From positions 1 through 9,739 of the forward strand of contig JAUUZS010000112.1 of assembly GCA_030589835.1 (NCBI GenBank): 9,739 nt of DNA. Direction: 5' to 3'. A model generated the notes under the pieces. It was not told the DNA's origin. It saw only the letters and a list, made by a program, of their open reading frames with translations, and did no database searches. Position numbers and translations under genes: made by a program. Origin of the DNA: Cyclobacteriaceae bacterium. GTDB lineage: Bacteria > Bacteroidota > Bacteroidia > Cytophagales > Cyclobacteriaceae. Of this stretch, positions 1-5,855 are shown piece after piece; the stretch's first letter is position 1; each line of letters begins with the position of its first letter.

Positions 1-390
1 CGAGATAAAATTGTTGAGGTCGCCGTTAAAGCAGATGTAATTATCACAACCGCTCAGCTAAGGGGCAAACCAGCACCGACATTAATTACTAAAGAAGTAG
101 TAGAGCAAATGAAACAGGGTTCGGTCATTGTGGATTTGGCCTCCTCTACCGGAGGAAATTGTGAATTGACTGAAGATGGGAAAACGGTGGTAAAGCACGG
201 TGTGACAATCATTGGAAATTCTGAATTATCGGCAGACGTTCCTAACCATGCAAGCCAATTGTACAGCAAAAACATTCACAACTTTTTAAAGACATTCCTG
301 AAAGAAGGCAAATTGGAAATCGATATGGAAAATGAAATATTGAAGTCCAGCTGCATTGCGTCGGAAGGGGAAATTCGTTACGGAAAATAA
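1..390 (+). CDS. pntAA: NAD(P) transhydrogenase subunit alpha part 1 (PntAA), C-terminal fragment
   Basis: This is the 3' end of the gene for the soluble NAD(H)-binding subunit (domain I) of proton-translocating transhydrogenase. The enzyme uses the proton gradient to drive hydride transfer from NADH to NADP+, and so supplies NADPH. The frame is open from base 1; 129 codons are present and the start lies upstream of the window. Family marks are ADVIITTAQLRGKPAP (residues 11-26 of the fragment), SVIVDLASSTGGNCELT (41-57) and the tail NHASQLYSKN (82-91). The frame ends in a stop soon after domain I and the membrane part is a separate gene, as in the three-gene type known from Rhodospirillum rubrum. 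pntAB starts 12 bases downstream, so they are surely cotranscribed. No promoter is visible because the 5' end is missing. Family assignment is firm. Confidence 0.95.
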   Translation, partial: RDKIVEVAVKADVIITTAQLRGKPAPTLITKEVVEQMKQGSVIVDLASSTGGNCELTEDGKTVVKHGVTIIGNSELSADVPNHASQLYSKNIHNFLKTFLKEGKLEIDMENEILKSSCIASEGEIRYGK

Positions 391-402
391 AAATTACAGC
401 AC

Positions 403-714
403 ATGAATATTATTATAGAATTTATTAGTGCCAATATAGGAATGCTCTATATACTGGTGTTTGCCGTTTTTTTGGGCATGGAAGTCATTTCGAAGGTGCC
501 TACAGTACTACACACTCCTTTGATGTCTGGAGCAAATGCAATTAGTGGTGTAGTTGTGATCGGAGCTATTATTCTTATCAGAAATGCAGATCCTGGCAAT
601 TATTTCATATTAACTATAGGAATGATTGGAATTGCTTTGGCAACTATCAACGTGATAGGAGGATTCGCAGTCACAGACCGAATGCTCCAAATGTTCAAGA
701 AGAAAAAAAAATAA
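403..714 (+). CDS. pntAB: NAD(P) transhydrogenase subunit alpha part 2 (PntAB), small membrane subunit
   Basis: A 103-residue integral membrane protein that supplies part of domain II, the proton-conducting membrane domain, of transhydrogenase. Three hydrophobic segments are visible at about residues 10-29, 42-60 and 66-86. The family signature SKVPTVLHTPLMSGANAISG (residues 30-49) lies between the first two, followed by VTDRML (90-95) and a lysine-only tail (99-103), which would lie in the cytoplasm. The length is typical of the separate PntAB subunit. The ATG start follows the pntAA stop by 12 bases and has no clear Shine-Dalgarno sequence, which is normal in Bacteroidota. pntB starts 17 bases after its stop. 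It is the middle gene of the pntAA-pntAB-pntB operon and acts only as part of that complex. The identification is secure. Confidence 0.95.
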   Translation: MNIIIEFISANIGMLYILVFAVFLGMEVISKVPTVLHTPLMSGANAISGVVVIGAIILIRNADPGNYFILTIGMIGIALATINVIGGFAVTDRMLQMFKKKKK

Positions 715-731
715 CCTTAAACTGAAGGAAA

Positions 732-2120
732 GTGGAAAAACCAATAATAGACTTTTTATATCTGATTTGTATCGTACTTTTTATCATTGGCTTGAAAAGG
801 CTCAGCCATCCGGATAGCGCAAAGAAAGGTAATTTAATTGCGGCCCTGGGAATGGGACTCGCGATTGTCCTTACCATATTTTACCCAATGGAGAATGAAT
901 CCAATAATTATATCTGGATTCTGGGCGGACTGCTTCTCGGAGGCGGAATTGGCTGGGTGGCAGCGAAAAAGATAAAAATGACAAAGATGCCGGAGATGGT
1001 ATCTTTATTTAACGGCCTTGGAGGCGCTTGTTCGATGCTTATTGCTGCTGTTGAGTTTTACAACCTCCCGGAAGGCACCGTAATGATGAGCACCGAAGTA
1101 CTCACCATCATCTTTGCCTTGTTTGTAGGCAGTATTGCCTTCACTGGCAGTATCGTAGCTTGGGGAAAACTGGATGGCTTTTTAAGGGATAGCTTAGTGC
1201 TGCCTGTCCCTCAGGTCATCAATCTTGGAATGCTTGTAATCGTTCTTGGTTTGAGTGGATATATCATGATGCAACCAGAATTAAACTTTACATTAGTATT
1301 AATTCTTCTGGCAGTTTCCATGGTGTATGGCGTCACGTTTGTTACGCCTATTGGCGGGGGTGACATGCCAGTTGTGATTTCATTGCTCAACTCATTTACA
1401 GGAATCGCCGCTGCCGGAGCAGGACTTATTTACGGCAATCAGGTGATGATCGTTGGTGGAATTATCGTTGGTGCAGCAGGAACGATCCTTACCGTATTGA
1501 TGTGTAATGCCATGAACAGGTCACTATTTAATGTGGTAATCGGCGGTTTCACTGCAAGCGGAAGCTCAAGTGGAAGTGACAGGGAGCAGGTAGTTAAAGA
1601 AGCAACTCACAGTGATTTGGCTATTCAATTAAAATATTCAAACAGGGTACTTATCGTACCCGGATACGGACTTGCAGTAGCGCAAGCGCAACACGTTTGC
1701 CATGATTTGGAAAGGGCGTTGGAAAATGAAGGTGTAGATGTAAAATATGCGATTCATCCTGTTGCTGGAAGAATGCCAGGTCATATGAATGTATTATTAG
1801 CGGAAGCAGATGTTCCATATCCAAAATTATTGGAACTCGAAGAGGCCAATGAGCTAATGCCTTCGACAGATATGGTATTGGTTATTGGTGCAAACGATGT
1901 GGTAAATCCATCCGCTAAAGATGATGAGGGAAGCCCTATTTATGGTATGCCAATTTTGGATGTGGAATTAGCCAAATCGGTGATCGTACTCAAAAGAAGT
2001 ATGCGGCCCGGCTATGCAGGAATTGAAAATCCATTATTCTTTGGCGATAAGACCAAAATGTTGTTCGGAGATGCAAAAGACTCTCTTGGCAAGTTGAAGG
2101 CTGAAGTGGGAAATGCATAG
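732..2120 (+). CDS. pntB: NAD(P) transhydrogenase subunit beta (PntB)
   Basis: The 462-residue beta subunit carries the rest of the membrane domain II and the NADP(H)-binding domain III. Multiple membrane segments occupy about residues 5-270. DMPVVISLLNSF (211-222) keeps the conserved Asp and Asn of the proton path. Domain III follows, with GYGLAVAQAQ (311-320, dinucleotide fold), GRMPGHMNVLLAEA (346-359), GANDVVNP (386-393) and KRSMRPGYAG (421-430). The start is a GTG at 732. An AAGGAA run six to eleven bases before it acts as a plausible ribosome site and supports this start; the first residues, MEKPIIDFLYLICIVLF, run straight into the first helix. By eye, the position of the E. coli beta-His91 in helix 'LHSFVG' is taken by Asn94 (LFNGLGG), a variant I believe occurs in several non-enteric lineages. 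It is the last gene of the operon and is followed by a hairpin terminator 41 bases after the stop. Confidence 0.97.
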   Translation: MEKPIIDFLYLICIVLFIIGLKRLSHPDSAKKGNLIAALGMGLAIVLTIFYPMENESNNYIWILGGLLLGGGIGWVAAKKIKMTKMPEMVSLFNGLGGACSMLIAAVEFYNLPEGTVMMSTEVLTIIFALFVGSIAFTGSIVAWGKLDGFLRDSLVLPVPQVINLGMLVIVLGLSGYIMMQPELNFTLVLILLAVSMVYGVTFVTPIGGGDMPVVISLLNSFTGIAAAGAGLIYGNQVMIVGGIIVGAAGTILTVLMCNAMNRSLFNVVIGGFTASGSSSGSDREQVVKEATHSDLAIQLKYSNRVLIVPGYGLAVAQAQHVCHDLERALENEGVDVKYAIHPVAGRMPGHMNVLLAEADVPYPKLLELEEANELMPSTDMVLVIGANDVVNPSAKDDEGSPIYGMPILDVELAKSVIVLKRSMRPGYAGIENPLFFGDKTKMLFGDAKDSLGKLKAEVGNA

Positions 2121-2160
2121 TATTTAAAAATACAATTTATACCCTCCCAAATTGGGAATT

Positions 2161-2203
2161 AAAAAAAGCCGATGTTGGATAAAGTCCATCATCGGCTTTT
2201 TTT
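2161..2203. terminator. Strong intrinsic terminator of the pnt operon (bidirectional)
   Basis: Fourteen perfect base pairs join 2161-2174 (seven A, then GCCGATG) to 2190-2203 (CATCGGC, then seven T). After a T-T mismatch, four more pairs (TGGA 2176-2179 with TCCA 2185-2188) close a five-base loop. The A-run and T-run make it a rho-independent terminator on either strand. It lies between two convergent genes, so it can stop pnt transcription and act as a backstop for the opposing lyase gene. Confidence 0.9.
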
Positions 2204-2243
2204 GTACTCATCAATCGTATCAACGAATAGATCAATGTGACAC

Positions 2244-2280
2244 AATAAAAAAGGGAACCAATTCGATTTCCTTTTTTATT
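2244..2280 (-). terminator. Intrinsic terminator of the beta-eliminating lyase gene
   Basis: An AT-rich inverted repeat pairs 2244-2257 (AATAAAAAAGGGAA) with 2267-2280 (TTTCCTTTTTTATT) over 14 pairs including one G-T wobble, with a nine-base loop. Read on the minus strand it ends in a U-run and begins 12 bases after the lyase stop codon. It is also symmetric enough to act on the plus strand as a second pnt terminator. Confidence 0.75.
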
Positions 2281-2292
2281 GACTTAGTTTGA

Positions 2293-3756
2293 TTATAATG
2301 AATCCCCAAAATCTTTTTTAAACTTGGCGATTAATTTCTGCGGCCAATCATTCATTGCAGTCAATCGTCCCATAAAGAAACGTAGCAATTTTGGCTCTTC
2401 CACCCATTTCAATCCACCAACCAACTCTCGGTTTTCAAACAGCCATTTTACACGGTCAACAAGAAACATCGTTTGTGACAGGGTGAAAACCCTTCGTGGA
2501 AATGCTAAACGAAGCAATTCTACATCAGCGAGTATATCATCCCCATTTTCATCGCGGACACTGGATATGGTACCCCGTTCCATACCACGAATACCTGAAA
2601 TAATAAACAAGGCCGCTGCCAGTGCCCCGGCAGGATATTCGCCTTGTGGAACATGTGATAAGAAGTCCTTTGCGTCGATATGGCACCCAAGACCACCTGC
2701 CGGTGTAATCACTGGAATCCCAACATCATCCAGCGCATTGACAGCGTATTCAATAAATTCAGGCGACTGGCTGATTACGGTATCATCGCAGGTTTCAACG
2801 ATACCTACTGCCATAGCTTCAATTTCGCGAACCGACATCCCTCCATAGGTAAGAAAGCCTTCGAAAAGAACCAACAGGTCTCGCATTTTCAGGAATAAAT
2901 CATTGCTATTTGTTACAATTCCGCCACCTCTGGTCGAGCTTACTTTTCTACTGGAGAAATATACCATATCAGCATAACTGCACATTTCAAGCAAAATGTC
3001 TTTGATCGATGCATTTTCATACCCCGCTTCACGCTTTTTAATAAAGTAGGCATTCTCGCCAATCAAACTCGCATCAAGCACGATCATCGTATCATTTTCG
3101 TCAGCGATTTTTTTCACCTCACGCATATTATGCATAGAAAATGGCTGGCCCCCAATTAAGTTGGTAGAAGCCTCCATGCGTACAAAAGGAACATGCTCTT
3201 TACCGTATTCTTCAAAAACACCCTTTAATTTTTCAAGATCGATATTGCCTTTAAAAGGAAAACTACTCTTGATCTTAAGTGCCTCGTCGGTATAAATTTC
3301 CAGTACCTTACCGCCATTCAGCTCCATATGCTCTTTGGTGGTCGTGAAGTGGTAATTCATCGGAATGACATCCCCCTCCTTAATAAAGACCTGGGAAATA
3401 ATATTTTCTGCCGCACGTCCCTGGTGGACAGGCAATACATATTCTTTTCCAAACACATCACGCAAGGCCTTTTCCATTCGGTAAAAACTTTGTGATCCTG
3501 CGTAGGCATCATCGGCCTGAAGCATAGATGCCACCTGATTGTCACTCATGGCATTGGTGCCAGAGTCGGTGAGCATGTCAAGGAAAATATCTTTGGTGTT
3601 CAAAAGGAAGGTGTTGTAGCCTCCCTTTTCAATAGCCTCCATACGCTCATCAATTGGTTTTAAAAATAACTTCTGTACTATCCTTACTTTATGAAGTTCT
3701 ACAGGGATTTTTTCACCACTATAAAATTTTATTGTGGTATTACTTGAATTCGACAT
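2293..3756 (-). CDS. PLP-dependent beta-eliminating lyase, tyrosine phenol-lyase/tryptophanase family, divergent
   Basis: A 487-residue cytoplasmic PLP enzyme. The family cleaves tyrosine or tryptophan to phenol or indole plus pyruvate and ammonia. Family marks are LLTDSGTNAM (62-70 region), AYAGSQSFYRME (84-95), PVHQGRAAE (109-117), GGQPFSMHNM (202-211), ENAYFIKKRE (234-243) and PRRVFT (420-425). Lys271 in SSRKV aligns with the Schiff-base lysine and Asp228 with the PLP-nitrogen aspartate. Substrate-side residues resemble tyrosine phenol-lyase, not tryptophanase: FTTT (137-140, TPL Thr124), MERG (392-395, TPL Arg381) and LRFF (458-461, TPL Phe448-449). However, the arginine after the PLP aspartate (TPL Arg217) is Leu231, the Asp after the lysine is Val272, and the usual GGH is GGL (354-356). 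About 20 residues extend past the usual C terminus. Databases may call it tryptophanase; I infer that its substrate is unknown. It is monocistronic, with an ATG start in an A-rich leader lacking a Shine-Dalgarno sequence. Confidence 0.88.
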   Translation of the reverse strand: MSNSSNTTIKFYSGEKIPVELHKVRIVQKLFLKPIDERMEAIEKGGYNTFLLNTKDIFLDMLTDSGTNAMSDNQVASMLQADDAYAGSQSFYRMEKALRDVFGKEYVLPVHQGRAAENIISQVFIKEGDVIPMNYHFTTTKEHMELNGGKVLEIYTDEALKIKSSFPFKGNIDLEKLKGVFEEYGKEHVPFVRMEASTNLIGGQPFSMHNMREVKKIADENDTMIVLDASLIGENAYFIKKREAGYENASIKDILLEMCSYADMVYFSSRKVSSTRGGGIVTNSNDLFLKMRDLLVLFEGFLTYGGMSVREIEAMAVGIVETCDDTVISQSPEFIEYAVNALDDVGIPVITPAGGLGCHIDAKDFLSHVPQGEYPAGALAAALFIISGIRGMERGTISSVRDENGDDILADVELLRLAFPRRVFTLSQTMFLVDRVKWLFENRELVGGLKWVEEPKLLRFFMGRLTAMNDWPQKLIAKFKKDFGDSL

Positions 3757-4087
3757 TTTTTCTCTTGTTTATATTTAGGTTCATAAAATTTTTTGAATAT
3801 AATTTCTTCAAATCAAATTTCATTGAAATAGAGAATATGTTTTTCAATCACGTGTTATTTAGAATTATTATAAATAATGAAAGGCATCATTTCCCAAGTA
3901 TTAATATGAACCAGGCAGTGGCCAAAGTATCCTGGGAAAAATAAGAACGTCTTCCCGATTGCCATTTTTGCACCAAGGAGATTGCCGGATATTTATACGC
4001 GGCATTTTCGTGATATGATAGATGTGGTATTAAGTAAGCATTAAAAATTGTCTGGAGGAAGCACTTTTTACCCTGGCATTAAAAACA
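3757..4087. other. 331-base intergenic gap with a composition step; no supported gene
   Basis: This lies upstream of the lyase gene and downstream of thiL. Bases 3781-3880 are about 17% GC by hand count, while 3891-3990 are about 44%. The AT-rich half should hold the lyase promoter. The best candidate on the minus strand is GAAATTTG at 3814-3821 (7 of 8 to TAnnTTTG) with TTG at 3845-3847, 23 bases away; this is weak. The GC-richer half has only short open stretches on both strands (up to about 45 codons) without a good start or a recognisable protein. I see no clear thiL terminator in it. Confidence 0.5.
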
Positions 4088-5128
4088 CTATTCCCCTTTT
4101 GCCATAAAATGATCCCATCCCTGAGCTTTGAGCGGAACAACATTTTCGTTTTTGGTGACCAGGTTTATTCCTTTTTCCTTTTCATTTGCATAGCCGATAA
4201 AATGAATATCGGGATGGCTTTTTAACTTTTCATAATCATCCTGGCTAATTGAGAAAAGCAATTCATAATCTTCTCCCCCATTCATGGCACAGGTAATAGG
4301 ATCAATATTAAATTCGACGGCTGTATCATAAGTTTGCTTGTCAATAGGAACCTTATCTTCATAAATATAGAACCCCACGTTCGATTGTTGGGCCAAATGA
4401 TATAATTCTGACGCCAGGCCATCAGAAATATCAATCATGGATTTCGGCTTCACATTCAGCTCGGCGAGTTCATGAATGATGTCCAATCTGGCGTTCGGTT
4501 TCAGCTGTCTTCCCGCCACATAAGGAGAATCATTTAGCTTAGGTTGCATATCGGGATTTGCAATAAAGACCTGCTTCTCCCGCTCGAGTACCTGAAGCCC
4601 GATGTATGCTCCACCAAGATCTCCGGTGGCGCAAATGATATCACCTTTTTCCACCTTACTGCGCAAGGCAACTTTATCTTTCTCCACTCTGCCGGTTATG
4701 GAAACAGAAATAATCAATCCTGAAGGTGAGGAGGTCGTATCGCCACCAACCAGGTCCACTTTATAATCCTTGCAAGCACTACGGATGCCCTCGTACAGTT
4801 TTTTTACTGCCTCCACAGAAAATCGATTGCTCAAGCCAAGGCTCACCACAACTTGCTCAGGATTTCCATTCATCGCAGCAATATCTGAAACATTAATCGA
4901 GATCGCTTTGTAGCCCAGGTGTTGAATGGGCATATACGAAAGATCAAAATGAACGCCTTCGACAAGCATATCAGTAGACAAAAGCAAATAATCATTGCCT
5001 GCATCAATCACTGCGGCATCATCTCCCACCCCAATTCTTGTAGTTTCATTTTTAGTGACAATGTCTTTGGTGATTTGCTCAATTAATCCAAATTCTCCCA
5101 ATTCTTGTATTTCTGTTCTCTTTTCCAT
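4088..5128 (-). CDS. thiL: Thiamine-monophosphate kinase (ThiL)
   Basis: A 346-residue cytoplasmic kinase that phosphorylates thiamine monophosphate with ATP to give thiamine diphosphate, the last step of the cofactor pathway. All family motifs of the AIR-synthase/ThiL fold are visible in order: GVGDDAAV (33-40, nucleotide and metal site), STDMLVEGVHF (51-61), ISINVSDIAAM (76-86), GGDTT (128-132), ATGDLGGA (167-174), MIDISDGLASEL (231-242) and GGEDYELLF (284-292). Length is at the upper end of normal. The ATG at 5128 places the motif GEFGLIEQI close to the N terminus as expected, and no earlier in-frame start is needed. There is no Shine-Dalgarno sequence. It stands alone; no other thi gene or thiamine riboswitch is visible in the 232-base divergent region shared with the Fe-S carrier gene. 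A TACTTTTG promoter box lies 24 bases upstream of the start. Confidence 0.96.
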   Translation of the reverse strand: MEKRTEIQELGEFGLIEQITKDIVTKNETTRIGVGDDAAVIDAGNDYLLLSTDMLVEGVHFDLSYMPIQHLGYKAISINVSDIAAMNGNPEQVVVSLGLSNRFSVEAVKKLYEGIRSACKDYKVDLVGGDTTSSPSGLIISVSITGRVEKDKVALRSKVEKGDIICATGDLGGAYIGLQVLEREKQVFIANPDMQPKLNDSPYVAGRQLKPNARLDIIHELAELNVKPKSMIDISDGLASELYHLAQQSNVGFYIYEDKVPIDKQTYDTAVEFNIDPITCAMNGGEDYELLFSISQDDYEKLKSHPDIHFIGYANEKEKGINLVTKNENVVPLKAQGWDHFMAKGE

Positions 5129-5151
5129 AGCTAAACTTCAAAATCGAAAGA

Positions 5152-5159
5152 CAAAAGTA
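5152..5159 (-). promoter_or_regulatory. Candidate -7 box of the thiL promoter
   Basis: The minus strand reads TACTTTTG, a perfect match to the Bacteroidota -7 consensus TAnnTTTG. It lies 24 bases before the thiL ATG, which implies a very short leader. There is no good TTTG at the -33 position, only a T-rich stretch, so confidence is moderate. Confidence 0.4.
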
Positions 5160-5289
5160 ATTCAATTAAGCGGAAAAATCGGAAAATAATTATTGAACCT
5201 TTTAAGCCTCTGAAATGAAGATCCATCTTATAGTTTCGGAAAATTGTTTTTCAAAAAAATGAAACAAATCCAATAACAAAACAGTTCTA

Positions 5290-5323
5290 TTTGATTGAAG
5301 TAGTAAATCGAAATTTATATTTA
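5290..5323 (+). promoter_or_regulatory. Candidate promoter of the IscA-family gene
   Basis: TTTG at 5290-5293 is followed after 22 bases by TATATTTA at 5316-5323, which is 7 of 8 to TAnnTTTG. The predicted transcript start is near 5330, about 30 bases before the ATG at 5361. The region is very AT-rich, so a chance match is possible. Confidence 0.35.
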
Positions 5324-5360
5324 CTGATTTAGTGAGAATTAATATTAAAATTGTATTGAA

Positions 5361-5687
5361 ATGATTCAGGTAACAGATAAAGCAAAGGAGAGATTGATTC
5401 AATTGAGGAAAGAAGAAGGACATTCTGCGGAAGATATTATCCGAGTTGCCGTACAGGGGGGTGGATGCTCAGGGCTCATGTACCAACTTGATTTTGATAG
5501 CAAAATCAAGGAAGATGATAAAATTTTTGAAGACCAGGGGATTAAGATCCTTGTGGATAAAAAGAGTATGCTATACATTATGGGCACGACGCTGGATTTT
5601 TCTGGTGGATTAAATGGAAAAGGATTTCAATTTATAAATCCTAACGCATCGCGAACCTGCGGATGCGGCGAAAGTTTTGCGGTATAA
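5361..5687 (+). CDS. A-type iron-sulfur carrier protein, IscA/ErpA/SufA (HesB) family
   Basis: A 108-residue cytoplasmic protein that binds and hands on Fe-S clusters to target apoproteins during Fe-S assembly. The three family cysteines are present: Cys36 in GGGCSG (33-38) and Cys100 and Cys102 in TCGCGESF (99-106). The spacing C-x63-C-G-C is normal for the family. Other marks are the N-terminal VTDKAKERL (4-12), DFSGGLNGKGFQFINPNA (79-96) and full usual length. The sequence alone does not separate IscA, ErpA and SufA, and no suf or isc neighbour is present to settle it, so no symbol is given. The ATG lacks a Shine-Dalgarno sequence. It is transcribed divergently from thiL and followed by a probable terminator, so it is probably monocistronic. 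Confidence 0.93.
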   Translation: MIQVTDKAKERLIQLRKEEGHSAEDIIRVAVQGGGCSGLMYQLDFDSKIKEDDKIFEDQGIKILVDKKSMLYIMGTTLDFSGGLNGKGFQFINPNASRTCGCGESFAV

Positions 5688-5719
5688 ATGAGGGTATGTA
5701 AGTACCTTGTTTTCAAATT

Positions 5720-5750
5720 AAAAAATGATCTGATTGAAAATCGTTTTTTT
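5720..5750 (+). terminator. Probable terminator after the IscA-family gene
   Basis: AAAAAATGAT (5720-5729) pairs with ATCGTTTTTT (5740-5749) over ten pairs with one T-G wobble and a ten-base loop, ending in a seven-T run. It starts 33 bases after the stop codon. The stem is AT-rich and weak. It is roughly symmetric and might also act for the convergent PurF-like gene, although it lies over 100 bases past that gene's stop. Confidence 0.5.
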
Positions 5751-5855
5751 GTAAAAGTATGGTTGCTTGTTTTAGAATAGCAGAATAATATAACAAACGA
5801 ACATTTGAATGATGAATGAAAACCTCCCTTTTTAATTAAATGTCATGAGCTCATT

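Noticed and set aside
2324..2848. Long open frame on the plus strand opposite the lyase gene (174 codons)
   Set aside because: It is fully antisense to a well-conserved enzyme, its translation is rich in Ser, Pro and Arg with no recognisable motif, and it is explained by codon bias of the real gene.
3654..3944. Plus-strand open frame overlapping the start of the lyase gene and the gap
   Set aside because: The translation is a Phe/Ile/Asn-rich product of AT-rich DNA, and half of it is antisense to the lyase. There is no start signal.
4038..4085. Direct repeat GCATTAAAAA at 4038-4047 and 4076-4085
   Set aside because: Ten bases in AT-rich DNA next to a stop codon; no inserted element or target-site pattern lies between the copies.
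5129..5360. Possible thiamine riboswitch in the thiL leader
   Set aside because: The predicted leader is under 20 bases and no TPP-riboswitch core such as CTGAGA is present.
5202..5423. Minus-strand open frame between thiL and the Fe-S carrier gene
   Set aside because: It overlaps the start of the Fe-S carrier gene, has a low-complexity Leu/Phe-rich translation, and covers the divergent promoter region.
5843..5852. Perfect palindrome ATGAGCTCAT just past the PurF-like stop codon
   Set aside because: It is too short, has no U-run directly after it, and is not convincing as a terminator or operator.
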